The translations under genes were made by a program, and so were the position numbers. DNA of 64,000 bases from Methylocystis hirsuta (lineage in GTDB: Bacteria; Pseudomonadota; Alphaproteobacteria; Rhizobiales; Beijerinckiaceae): contig NZ_QWDD01000001.1 in the NCBI RefSeq assembly GCF_003722355.1, positions 124,001 to 188,000 on the forward strand. The letters are read 5' to 3'. Below are positions 27,840 through 35,953 of the stretch, one piece after another. The notes under the pieces are model-generated. The model saw only the letters and a program-made list of their open reading frames with translations, was not told the DNA's origin and ran no database searches. The stretch's first letter is position 1; every line of letters starts with the position of its first letter.

Positions 27840-28997
27840 ATGGTGACCGAACTCGACGTCGCGACCGCTGCGCCTCCCGCGCTGTCGAAACTTCCGCTCG
27901 ACGCCGTGCATCGACGGCTTGGGGCGCGCATGGCGCCTTTCGCCGGCTACGAGATGCCGCTGCAATATGAGCAGGGCATCGTCGCCGAAACGCTGCATAC
28001 GCGGCGTCGCGCAAGTCTGTTCGACGTTTCGCATATGGGTCAGGCGATCCTCGCCGGCGCGCGCGCCGCACGGGCGCTTGAAAGCCTGACGCCGGCGGAT
28101 TTGGCGTCGCTTTCGCCAGAGCGCACGCGCTACACGCAGCTGCTCAACGAGAGCGGCGGCATACTCGACGATCTTCTCGTCACCCGTCTGCCAGGCGTTG
28201 AGGAGCGGCTGCTGCTTGTCGTCAACGCCTCGCGCAAGCAAGCCGATTTCGCGCTTATCAGCGCCGCGTTGCCCCAGTTCGACTTCAATCCTTTGGACCG
28301 CGCGTTGCTCGCCCTTCAGGGCCCGCGCGCGTCCGCGGTCCTCGGCGCACTCCTCCCCGGCGCCGAGGACCTTCCGTTCATGGGCTGGCGCGCTTTCGAC
28401 TTCGGCGGCGCGCCGCTCTTCGTGTCGCGCAGCGGCTATACGGGCGAAGACGGATTTGAACTGTCGCTGCGCGCCGAGCATGCCGAAGACCTTGCGCGCC
28501 TGTTGCTGTCGTATGAGGACGTTGCGCCGGCGGGCCTCGGCGCGCGCGACGCCTTGCGGCTGGAGGCCGGCCTGCCGCTCTATGGCCACGACCTCGAGGA
28601 AACCACCGATCCGGTTGAAGCGGGAGTCGGCTGGTCGATCGGCAAACGCCGACGTATGGAGGGCGGATTCCCCGGCTTCGAGCGCATTCGGAGGGCGCTT
28701 GAGCAGGGTCCGTCGCGTGTGCGCGTCGGGCTTTTACCGCAGTCAAAGGCGCCGCTGCGCGAAGGCGCGGAGCTTTCAGCGCGCGACGGCGAAGCTGTTG
28801 GCCATGTGACGTCGGGCGGCTTTTCGCCGACGCTGCAACGCCCGATCGCGATGGGCTATGTCGCCAGCGCTCACGCCAACGTCGGCGCGACGCTTTCGGC
28901 GCCGCTGCGCGACAAACGCGTCGACGTCACAGTGGCGGCTTTGCCCTTCGTCCCGCATCGCTACTTCAAAACGCCGGCTGGAAAGGATGCGAGATGA
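27840..28997 (+). CDS. gcvT: Glycine cleavage system T protein (aminomethyltransferase)
   Basis: A 385-residue folate-dependent aminomethyltransferase. It has MAPFAGYEMPLQYEQGI, FDVSHMGQ, RSGYTGEDGFELSL and the C-terminal barrel with GGFSPTLQRPIAMGYV. It takes the aminomethyl group from lipoyl-GcvH and yields methylene-tetrahydrofolate plus ammonia. The ATG at 27840 follows GCGGAG closely; the GTG at 27843 is an alternative with better spacing. It is the first gene of gcvTHPAPB, under the glycine riboswitch. Confidence 0.96.
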   Translation: MVTELDVATAAPPALSKLPLDAVHRRLGARMAPFAGYEMPLQYEQGIVAETLHTRRRASLFDVSHMGQAILAGARAARALESLTPADLASLSPERTRYTQLLNESGGILDDLLVTRLPGVEERLLLVVNASRKQADFALISAALPQFDFNPLDRALLALQGPRASAVLGALLPGAEDLPFMGWRAFDFGGAPLFVSRSGYTGEDGFELSLRAEHAEDLARLLLSYEDVAPAGLGARDALRLEAGLPLYGHDLEETTDPVEAGVGWSIGKRRRMEGGFPGFERIRRALEQGPSRVRVGLLPQSKAPLREGAELSARDGEAVGHVTSGGFSPTLQRPIAMGYVASAHANVGATLSAPLRDKRVDVTVAALPFVPHRYFKTPAGKDAR

Positions 28998-29368
28998 CCG
29001 ATCTTCGCTACTCCAAGGATCATGAATATGTCGCGCTCGATGGCGATCTCGCGACGCTGGGCATATCGGACTATGCGCAGTCGCAGCTCGGCGACATCGT
29101 CTTCATCGAACTGCCCGAAGTCGGCAAGAAGGTCACAAAGGGCAAAGAGATCGCGGTCATCGAGAGCGTAAAAGCCGCGAGCGAAGTCTATTCGCCGGTG
29201 AGCGGGGAAGTCGTCGAAGTCAATCCGGAGCTTGGCGAAGCGCCGGCGCTCGTCAACGACGATCCGATTGGACGCGGGTGGCTCATCAAGGTGAGAGTCA
29301 GCGACCCTGGCGAATGCGCATCGCTGATGGACGACGCCGCCTATTCGAGCTTTCTGAAGACGCTCTAG
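28994..29368 (+). CDS. gcvH: Glycine cleavage system H protein
   Basis: A 124-residue lipoyl carrier overlapping gcvT by ATGA. The lipoylated lysine is Lys60 in IESVKAASEVYSPVSG. It shuttles the aminomethyl intermediate between the P, T and L proteins. The C-terminal GRGWLIKVRVSDPGE and LMDDAAYSSFL match the family. No L protein (lipoamide dehydrogenase) is encoded here, so it must come from elsewhere. Confidence 0.97.
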   Translation: MTDLRYSKDHEYVALDGDLATLGISDYAQSQLGDIVFIELPEVGKKVTKGKEIAVIESVKAASEVYSPVSGEVVEVNPELGEAPALVNDDPIGRGWLIKVRVSDPGECASLMDDAAYSSFLKTL

Positions 29369-29479
29369 AGCAGGTTTGGAAAAAGCTGAAAGACTCTTTC
29401 GATGAGAACCTGCTCCACCATTTTGATTTTGAGCGAATCCTTATCGATCACATGATTCCATGTGATCGGGATGCGCTCT
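29368..29479 (+). repeat. Interspersed two-hairpin repeat, copy 1
   Basis: This block between gcvH and gcvPA consists of GAGCAGGTTT...GAGAACCTGCTC (first dyad), a TTTTGAGCGAATCCTTATC link, and GATCACATG-ATTC-CATGTGATC (second dyad). A close relative lies in the opposite orientation at 50101-50206. It begins at the gcvH stop codon and lies inside the transcribed operon. Confidence 0.85.
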
Positions 29480-29497
29480 AAGCGCAAGGAAAAAGCG

Positions 29498-30838
29498 ATG
29501 CGCTATCATCCGCTGTCACAGGCCGACAGAAGCGCCATGCTCGCCGCGATCGGCGTCCCCTCGATCGAGGCGCTCTACGCCGATGCGCCGCACGAGACGC
29601 TGCTAAAAACGACGCTCGACTTGCCGAACGGCAAGTCGGAGCTCGACGTCGAGCGTTTCTTCGCAAGGCTTGCCGCCCGCAACATGCCTGCATCACGCGC
29701 GCCGTTCTTTGTCGGCGCCGGCGCCTATAAGCATCACATTCCGGCAAGCGTCGATCATCTCATTCAACGTTCGGAATTCTTGACGAGCTACACGCCCTAT
29801 CAGCCGGAGATCTCGCAGGGCACGCTGCAATATCTCTTCGAGTTCCAGACTCAGGTCGCTCTGCTCACAGGCATGGAGGTCGCCAACGCCTCGATGTACG
29901 ACGGCTCGACGGCGACCGCCGAAGCCGTGCTCATGGCGCATCGCGTGACGAAACGGCGCAAGGCGCTGCTGTCCGGCGGACTGCATCCGCATTACGCCGA
30001 AGTGGTCCGCACCATCTCGCGCCTCGCCGAAGACGACGTCGAGACGATGGCGCCCGACGTTCGCGCCGCCGAAGATCTCATCGCGCGCATTGACGACACG
30101 CTGTCTTGCGTCGTCGTGCAGACGCCCGACGTCTTCGGCAATCTGCGCGATCTGACAAAGATCGCGGAAGCTTGCCATCGGAACGGCGCGCTTCTTGTCG
30201 CCGTCTTCACCGAAGCCGTGTCGCTTGGTCTCCTCAAATCGCCGGGCGCGGTGGGCGCCGACATCGTCGTCGGCGAGGGCCAGTCGATCGGCAATTCGCT
30301 GAATTTCGGCGGGCCTTATGTCGGGCTCTTCGCCACGCGGCAGGAATTCCTGCGGCAGATGCCCGGTCGCCTCGCTGGCGAAAGCGTCGACGCCGACGGC
30401 AGGCGTTCCTATGTGCTGACGCTTTCGACGCGCGAGCAGCATATCCGCCGCGACAAGGCGACCTCCAACATCTGCACCAACTCCGGCCTCTGCGCGCTCG
30501 CCTTCACCATCCATCTGACCTTGCTTGGCGAAGCCGGACTGACGCGGCTCGCGCGCGTCAATCACGCCAATGCGGTTTTGCTGGCGCACATGCTCGCGAA
30601 CGTTCCGAACGTCGAGGTTCTCAACGAGACCTTCTTCAACGAGTTTACGCTTCGCGTCGATGGCGACGCCGCCGCGCTTATTGAGAGAATGGCGGCGCGC
30701 GGCGTTCTCGCCGGCGTTCCCGTCTCGCGGCTTCTGCCGCACGCCGGGCTTGACGATCTCCTCCTCGTCGCCGCCACCGAAGTGAACACGCAAGAAGATC
30801 GCGACGCGTTCGTCGCGGCGTTCAAGGAGTCGCTCTGA
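29498..30838 (+). CDS. gcvPA: Glycine dehydrogenase (decarboxylating) subunit 1
   Basis: A 446-residue protein, the N-terminal half of the split P protein. Features include FFVGAGAYKHHIPASVDHL, SYTPYQPEISQGTLQ and ANASMYDGSTATAEA. With subunit 2 it forms the PLP enzyme that decarboxylates glycine and loads the aminomethyl group on GcvH. The frame opens at 29462 inside the repeat, but the ATG at 29498 (MRYHPLSQADR) has AAGGAAAAA upstream and starts the family sequence. It overlaps gcvPB by one base (TGATG). Confidence 0.96.
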   Translation: MRYHPLSQADRSAMLAAIGVPSIEALYADAPHETLLKTTLDLPNGKSELDVERFFARLAARNMPASRAPFFVGAGAYKHHIPASVDHLIQRSEFLTSYTPYQPEISQGTLQYLFEFQTQVALLTGMEVANASMYDGSTATAEAVLMAHRVTKRRKALLSGGLHPHYAEVVRTISRLAEDDVETMAPDVRAAEDLIARIDDTLSCVVVQTPDVFGNLRDLTKIAEACHRNGALLVAVFTEAVSLGLLKSPGAVGADIVVGEGQSIGNSLNFGGPYVGLFATRQEFLRQMPGRLAGESVDADGRRSYVLTLSTREQHIRRDKATSNICTNSGLCALAFTIHLTLLGEAGLTRLARVNHANAVLLAHMLANVPNVEVLNETFFNEFTLRVDGDAAALIERMAARGVLAGVPVSRLLPHAGLDDLLLVAATEVNTQEDRDAFVAAFKESL

Positions 30839-32379
30839 TGCTCGACAGACCCGCAGTCGTCGAACCGCTCGATGACGACAAAACGCCTGCGACCTTCACC
30901 GGCAATCGCGGGCTCGATCAGGAAGAGCCTCTGATCTTCGAGATCGGCCGGGTTGACGCGACCGGCGTCGATATCGACGATCCCGCGCCCATCGCGACGC
31001 GGCTCGGCGCGCTGGAGCGCACGGCGCCCATCGGTCTTCCGGGACTCACCGAACCCGAGACGATGCGCCATTACGTGCGTCTGTCGCGCAAGAATTACTC
31101 GATCGACGCCGGGCTTTATCCGCTCGGCTCCTGCACGATGAAGCATAATCCGCGCAGCAATGAGAAGATCGCGCGTTATGAAGGTTTCGCGGATCTGCAT
31201 CCGCTGCAGCCGCAGTCGACCGCGCGAGGCGCGCTGGAGTTGATGCAGATTCTTGCCGACTGGCTGATGACGCTCACCAATATGCCGGCGGTGGCGATGT
31301 CGCCGAAGGCCGGCGCGCATGGCGAGCTCTGCGGCATGATGGCGATCAAGTCTGCGATCGCAGCCAGAGGCGAAAGCGCGACGCGCAATGTCGTCCTCAT
31401 TCCGCAGTCGGCGCACGGCACCAATCCGGCGACGGCGGCGCTGCTCGGCTTTTCGGTGCGCGTCGTTCCGGCGGCGCCGGACGGAACGGTGCGGGCGCAA
31501 GCCGTTAAGGACGCGCTCGCTCCGGACGTCGCCGCGATCATGCTGACCAACCCCAACACTTGCGGTCTTTTCGAGCGCGAGATCGTCGACATCGCCGACG
31601 CGCTGCATGAGGCCGGCGGCTACTTCTATTGCGACGGCGCGAATTTCAACGCCATCGCCGGCGTCGCGCGGCCGGGCGACTTCGGCATCGACGCCATGCA
31701 CATCAATCTGCACAAGACCTTCTCGACGCCGCATGGGGGCGGCGGACCTGGCGCCGGCCCGGTCGTTCTCTCGGAACGTCTCGCGCCTTTCGCGCCGGTC
31801 CCGTTCATCCGCCGCAACGGGGACTCGTTGCAGCTCGTCGAAGACGCCGAGGGCACGCAAAGCTTCGGCCGGCTGACCGCCTTTCATGGCCAGATGGGCA
31901 TGTTCGTGCGGGCGCTCGCCTATATGCTCGCGCATGGCGGCGACGGGCTTGCGCAGGCGTCGAAAGACGCCGTGCTGTCGGCGAATTATGTCCGCGCGTC
32001 GCTACGTGACGTGATGACCCAGCCGTTCGGCGATCGCATCTGCATGCATGAAGTCTTGTTCGACGACGCCTGGCTGCGCGGCACCGGCGTGACGACGCTC
32101 GATTTCGCCAAGGCGATGATCGACGAAGGCTATCATCCGATGACGATTTATTTCCCGCTGGTCGCGCATGGCGCGATGCTCGTCGAGCCGACGGAATCTG
32201 AATCGAAAGCCTCGCTCGATCTCTTCATCGCGACGCTGCGCGATCTCGCGCGGAGCGCCAAAGCCGGCGAGGTCGCGCGTTTTACCCCCGCGCCGCGATT
32301 GGCGCCGCGTAGGCGCGTCGATGAAGCGCTCGCCGCGAGAAAGCCGGTGCTGCGCTGGGAGGCGAAAGCGGCGAGTTAG
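30838..32379 (+). CDS. gcvPB: Glycine dehydrogenase (decarboxylating) subunit 2
   Basis: A 513-residue protein, the C-terminal half of the split P protein, carrying the PLP lysine (about Lys293) in INLHKTFSTPHGGGGPG. Other landmarks are YPLGSCTMKHNPR, KAGAHGELCG and HGTNPATAALLGF. It forms a tetramer with GcvPA. It is the last gene of the operon; a transposable element begins roughly 80 bp downstream, in what must be the operon's 3' region. Confidence 0.97.
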   Translation: MLDRPAVVEPLDDDKTPATFTGNRGLDQEEPLIFEIGRVDATGVDIDDPAPIATRLGALERTAPIGLPGLTEPETMRHYVRLSRKNYSIDAGLYPLGSCTMKHNPRSNEKIARYEGFADLHPLQPQSTARGALELMQILADWLMTLTNMPAVAMSPKAGAHGELCGMMAIKSAIAARGESATRNVVLIPQSAHGTNPATAALLGFSVRVVPAAPDGTVRAQAVKDALAPDVAAIMLTNPNTCGLFEREIVDIADALHEAGGYFYCDGANFNAIAGVARPGDFGIDAMHINLHKTFSTPHGGGGPGAGPVVLSERLAPFAPVPFIRRNGDSLQLVEDAEGTQSFGRLTAFHGQMGMFVRALAYMLAHGGDGLAQASKDAVLSANYVRASLRDVMTQPFGDRICMHEVLFDDAWLRGTGVTTLDFAKAMIDEGYHPMTIYFPLVAHGAMLVEPTESESKASLDLFIATLRDLARSAKAGEVARFTPAPRLAPRRRVDEALAARKPVLRWEAKAAS

Positions 32380-32464
32380 GCGCGGATCGTTGACGGAATC
32401 GCATTGCGAGTCCGTCTCACACGAACGCCTTGACGCGTTCGCTCGGCGTGTCATATGTGGACGG

Positions 32465-32487
32465 CCCCGCTTGGCAAGGGGTTTTTT
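32465..32487 (+). terminator. Possible intrinsic terminator inside the IS right end
   Basis: CCCCGCTT and AAGGGG pair with a one-base bulge, followed by six T residues (32482-32487) on the plus strand. It could stop transcripts from the gcv operon entering the element. It overlaps the subterminal repeat, so the fold may instead belong to the element's end structure. Confidence 0.4.
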
Positions 32488-32711
32488 CTCGGCGCGGTGA
32501 ACCTGGTGGCGGGTTTCGGTCATATGTCCGGCCTTTTGGCGCGGCGCGTATGTCCGCTGGCCCTGATGAAGTTCGACTGCGAAGGCTCCTGATCATTCCC
32601 GCGAGCTTGTCGCTCGTGACACGTAGCGCGGAGTGTCCTTCGTCGTCGTTTCCGACCCTGTCGTTCATCACGTCGAGATTTCGCCCTCGCCAAACTGCAT
32701 GATTCGAACGG
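32471..32711 (-). ncRNA. Candidate bridge RNA region of the IS1111-like element
   Basis: These 241 bases lie between the transposase stop and the right-end repeat and encode no convincing protein. IS1111-type elements are known to express a structured bridge RNA from this position that pairs with target and donor DNA. GTCATATGT occurs at 32519-32527 inside the region and again at 32450-32458, straddling the element's end, as a guide loop matching the terminus would predict. Location and repeat are seen; the RNA itself is inference. Confidence 0.4.
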
Positions 32712-33755
32712 TTACGCCATCGATGGCTCCCCTGCGCGCGCCATGACTTCCGTTCGGAAGGCCTCGCCGGTCGTCATCATGGCCCAGATGATCCGCGCCA
32801 GCTTGTTGGCAAGCGCGACGGTCGCGAGCCGCGCCGGCTTCCTGGCCAAGAGGGCGACGAGCCAATCGCGCAGAACGCCGTTGCGTTTGCCGGCCACGCG
32901 CAACAGCGAGGTCGCGCCGAGCGTCAGGAGTTTCCGCAGATAGCGGTTGCCCTGCTTGGTGATGGCGCCGAGCTTTTCCTTGCCGCCGCTGGAGTTTTGC
33001 CTGGGCGTGAGGCCGAGCCAGGCGGCAAAGTCGCGCGCGGATTTGAAGACGCTGGGGTCCGGGACGCTGGCGACGATCGCCGTGGCGACGATCTTGCCGA
33101 CGCCTGGGACGCCGGCGAGCAATCTGCTGGTCTCGCTTTGCGCATGGACGTTGGCGATCTCTTTATCGAGCGCGACGATCGAGGCGCTGATCGCCTCCAG
33201 CTGCTGGACGAAAATCTTTACAGCCGCCTTGGCGATTTCTGGAAGCGTCGCGTCATTCTTGGCTTTTTCCAGCAGTTCGCCGGCATGGCCGACGCCCTTG
33301 GCGGCGACGACGCCAAACTCCGCGAGATGTCCGCGCAGCGCATTGACGCTCATGGTGCGCTGCTTGACCAGAAGCTCGCGCGTCTTGTGCAGCATCAAGC
33401 TCGCCTGGTTCTCGGCGCTTTTGATCGGCACGAAGCGCATGTCTGGCCGCGACACGGCCTCGCACACCGCCGCGGCGTCGACCGCGTCGTTCTTGCCGCG
33501 CTTGACATAGGGCTTGACGTAAATCGGCGGGATCAGGCGCACGTCATGGCCCATGGCGCGCAGTTCGCGTCCCCAATAATGCGCCGAGCCGCAGGCTTCC
33601 ATGCCGATCAGGCAGGGCCCCGCCTCGGCGAAAAATGCAAGAAAACCATCACGCCGCAGCTTGCGCGTGACGGCCCGCCCATCCTCGCTCACCAGCGCGT
33701 GAACTTGAAAATACCGCTTGCCCAAATCAATCCCGATTCTGATAAACTTCTTCAC
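32712..33755 (-). CDS. IS110-family DEDD transposase (recombinase)
   Basis: A 347-residue recombinase. The RuvC-like DEDD domain shows IGIDLGKRYFQVHAL, GMEACGSAHYW and KRGKNDAVDAAAV; the C-terminal Transposase_20 domain shows LLAGVPGVGKIVATAI, AAWLGLTPRQNSSGG (the Ser is the likely nucleophile) and GNRYLRKLLTLGA. The start is the GTG at 33755, preceded by GGGAGG; the frame extends upstream into repeat DNA. The gene appears intact, so the element may be active. Confidence 0.95.
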   Translation of the reverse strand: MKKFIRIGIDLGKRYFQVHALVSEDGRAVTRKLRRDGFLAFFAEAGPCLIGMEACGSAHYWGRELRAMGHDVRLIPPIYVKPYVKRGKNDAVDAAAVCEAVSRPDMRFVPIKSAENQASLMLHKTRELLVKQRTMSVNALRGHLAEFGVVAAKGVGHAGELLEKAKNDATLPEIAKAAVKIFVQQLEAISASIVALDKEIANVHAQSETSRLLAGVPGVGKIVATAIVASVPDPSVFKSARDFAAWLGLTPRQNSSGGKEKLGAITKQGNRYLRKLLTLGATSLLRVAGKRNGVLRDWLVALLARKPARLATVALANKLARIIWAMMTTGEAFRTEVMARAGEPSMA

Positions 33756-33833
33756 GGACGGCCTCCCTCTCTGTGGCGCTCCGGCGACCACGTCTTGGCA
33801 CTTTAGATGCCGTCGAGGCGGGGCCGTCCACCC

Positions 33834-33944
33834 CATCATTCCCGGCGGGCCGTAGGCCTGACCGGGAATCCAGAGCAACGTCACGCAAGATCATTCGTTC
33901 TGGATTCCCGATCGCGCGCTACGCGCGCGTCGGGAATGACATTC
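33834..33944. repeat. Pair of inverted REP-like palindromes beside the IS
   Basis: ATCATTCCCGGCGGGC...GACCGGGAATCCAGAG (about 33835-33876) faces CTGGATTCCCGATCGCGC...GCGTCGGGAATGAC (about 33900-33942). Each is a palindrome with a GC-rich centre and a CATTCCCG/CGGGAATCCAG end, and together they form an inverted pair. The first lies immediately against the IS left end. Confidence 0.8.
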
Positions 33945-33966
33945 GAACTGTTCGATAGACGCGATA

Positions 33967-35052
33967 TCAGAGCGCCGGCGGCCCCGTGCGCGGCGGTAAA
34001 ATCGGCAGAACCACCTCAGGCTGGCGCCCGGTTAGAGAATCGAGGAAGGCGACGATCTTGTCGGTCTCGTCGGCGCCGAGTTCGATGCCGAGCTGGCTTT
34101 CGCCCATCAACGCCACGGCCTTCTTCAGATCGAAGGTCGCGCCGGTATGGAAATAGGGCGCGGTCAGTTCGACGTTGCGCAGCGAGGGAACCTTGAAGGC
34201 GTATTTGTCGGCGATCGCCTTGGTGACCGCGTAGCGGCCCCAGTCGTCCGGCGGCAGAAATTCCGCGCTCGGCTGTTTGACGACGCCGAAACGCGCATAC
34301 ATGCCGCCGCCGACGTTGACGCCGTTATGGCAAGTTACGCAGCCCTTATCGATGAAGAGCTTCAACCCGTCCTTCTGCGCGTCGGACAGCGCCTGATCGT
34401 CCCCCTTCAGCCAGCGGTCGAACGGCGCGTCGGGCGTGATCAGCGTCGCCTCGAAAAGCGCGATGGCGCGGCCGATGTTGGCATAGGCGACGGGATCGCT
34501 CTGCTCGGGAAACGCCAATTTGAAGGCCGCAACATAACCCGGGATTCCCTTGAAGAGCTCGACGGCGCGCTGCTTTGCGGCCGCATGTTCCGTCGGATTG
34601 ATCGGCATCGGGCCGCCGCGGGTTTTCAGCATCGCCTTGGGATTGGCCATCACCGAATTGACCACCTGGTCGGAAAGATCGGCGGCGCGGCCGTCCCAAT
34701 ATTGGGCCTTGTTGAAAATGGCGTTCAGCACCGTGAGCACTTCACGGCCCGCGAGCTGCGCGTTGTGGCCCCCCGAGAGCGCGCCGCCATCGACGCCGCC
34801 CATGCTCAGATTGTGACAATCGGCGCAGCTGATGTCGTGAGTTTCGGAAAGTCGCGGCTCGAAATACAGCATCTTGCCGAGCGCGAGTTTTTCCGGCGTC
34901 GCCGTCTCTCCAGGAATCGCCGGCGGCGCTGACGGAATCGGCTGGAAAAGCTCCTTCGCCCGGTCCCTCAGGCCTGCGTCGGCAAACGCCGGGCCGCCGA
35001 CAAGAAGCGCGACAAGAAAGACGATCGAAGAAAGACGCATGGCGGATTTCAC
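33967..35052 (-). CDS. Di-haem cytochrome c peroxidase-family protein
   Basis: A 361-residue exported protein with a Sec signal (LSSIVFLVALLVGGPAFADA) and two CxxCH haem sites: CADCH around residue 76 and CVTCH in the C-terminal half. LALGKMLYFEPRLSETHDISC and VPSLRNVELTAPYFHTG are typical of the CcpA/MauG family. Such periplasmic enzymes reduce hydrogen peroxide or, in MauG, modify a partner protein. The start is a GTG at 35052; an ATG at 35040 is an alternative. No mau genes are nearby, so peroxidase is the safer label. Confidence 0.9.
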   Translation of the reverse strand: MKSAMRLSSIVFLVALLVGGPAFADAGLRDRAKELFQPIPSAPPAIPGETATPEKLALGKMLYFEPRLSETHDISCADCHNLSMGGVDGGALSGGHNAQLAGREVLTVLNAIFNKAQYWDGRAADLSDQVVNSVMANPKAMLKTRGGPMPINPTEHAAAKQRAVELFKGIPGYVAAFKLAFPEQSDPVAYANIGRAIALFEATLITPDAPFDRWLKGDDQALSDAQKDGLKLFIDKGCVTCHNGVNVGGGMYARFGVVKQPSAEFLPPDDWGRYAVTKAIADKYAFKVPSLRNVELTAPYFHTGATFDLKKAVALMGESQLGIELGADETDKIVAFLDSLTGRQPEVVLPILPPRTGPPAL

Positions 35053-35143
35053 CCGGATGGAAGCGGCGCAAAAGATTGAAGATTATAACACAGCTGCATC
35101 GGCGCGAGGCGAGATGCGTCGGTCGGCGGCTAAGCGTCACACG

Positions 35144-35788
35144 TCACTGGCTCGCCCAGAGAATGCGCGCCATCCAGCTGACCTCGTCGCGCGGAATCGT
35201 GCGGTCCGGGTAGGCCGGATTGACCGAACGCAGTTCGATCGTTCGCGCCGTCTCGCGTTTCAGCTCCTTGGCCATGATCTCGCCCGAAGTGGTCTTCACC
35301 ACCACCCGATCGCCGCGCCGCACCGGCGCGGCCGGCGAGACGATCACCACATCGCCATCGCGATACAGCGGCGCCATGGAGTCGCCTGAGATCTCGAGCG
35401 CGTAGGAATGTTCGTCGGCCTCTGCGAGCACGTCGATTTCGTCCCAGCCGGCGCCGGTGGCGAAGCCCGCATCGTCGAAAAAGCCGCCGACCCCCGCCTG
35501 GGCCAGGCCGATCAGCGGCCGCGTATGGCGCAACCGGCCGGCGGCGCTATTCGCCATCACCAAGGACATGAATTCGTCGAGCCCGGCGCCGGTCGCGGCC
35601 AGCACCTTGGCGATCGATTCGGTCGAGGGCCAGCGCTGGCGCCCGCTCGCCGTTTCGCGTTTGGAGCGATTGAAGGTCGTGGGATCGAGGCCGGCTTTGC
35701 GCGCCAGGCCGGACGGCGTCATGCCATATCGCTCTCCGAGCGCGTCGATCGCCGCCCAGATCTGGGCATGGGTGAGAATGTCGGACAT
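35144..35788 (-). CDS. S24-type (LexA/CI-like) transcriptional repressor
   Basis: A 214-residue regulator with an N-terminal helix-turn-helix (GLARKAGLDPTTFNRSKR) and a C-terminal S24 peptidase-like domain: nucleophile Ser137 in EISGDSMAPLYRDGDVV and a candidate lysine around Lys174 in EIMAKELKRE. LexA and CI repressors self-cleave when stimulated by RecA; relatives of this short chromosomal type regulate single loci. A TTCCTA/TAGGAA dyad lies just upstream. It is divergent from an anion permease, which it may control. Confidence 0.88.
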   Translation of the reverse strand: MSDILTHAQIWAAIDALGERYGMTPSGLARKAGLDPTTFNRSKRETASGRQRWPSTESIAKVLAATGAGLDEFMSLVMANSAAGRLRHTRPLIGLAQAGVGGFFDDAGFATGAGWDEIDVLAEADEHSYALEISGDSMAPLYRDGDVVIVSPAAPVRRGDRVVVKTTSGEIMAKELKRETARTIELRSVNPAYPDRTIPRDEVSWMARILWASQ

Positions 35789-35811
35789 GGCTGGCCGCGG
35801 CTTGGAAGAAT

Positions 35812-35859
35812 TTCCTAGTGGATAGGAATATATCTATTAACCATGCCGCACAATAGGAA
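35812..35859. promoter_or_regulatory. Probable operator between the S24 repressor and the permease
   Basis: TTCCTA (35812-35817), 5 nt, then TAGGAA (35823-35828) make a perfect inverted repeat; a third TAGGAA lies at 35854-35859. The dyad starts 24 bp before the repressor ATG and is in the shared 165-bp promoter, in an AT-rich patch unlike its surroundings. Autoregulation is inferred. Confidence 0.55.
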
Positions 35860-35953
35860 ATGTGCGCGTCGGCTTGGCGCGCGCGAGGCCAGGCGCCATA
35901 ACCCCTCCTCCCTGCGTCGTCTTCCACGCCGCGCGCTCTAATTGCCGGGTTGC

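Larger units (their letters stand above)
32457..33831 (-). mobile_element. IS110-family element, IS1111-like, with subterminal inverted repeats
   Basis: A 14-bp perfect inverted repeat, GTGGACGGCCCCGC at 32457-32470 and GCGGGGCCGTCCAC at 33818-33831, brackets the DEDD transposase gene. Subterminal inverted repeats are the mark of the IS1111 subgroup; classical IS110 lacks them. The noncoding end is asymmetric: about 62 bp before the transposase start and about 240 bp after its stop. That is the IS1111 layout, in which the bridge RNA lies downstream. The true ends lie a few bases outside the repeats and cannot be fixed from one copy. Confidence 0.85.

Noticed and set aside
32430..32702. 90-codon plus-strand frame between gcvPB and the IS transposase
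   Set aside because: It lies in the noncoding end of the IS, crosses its terminal repeat and shows no protein-like composition.
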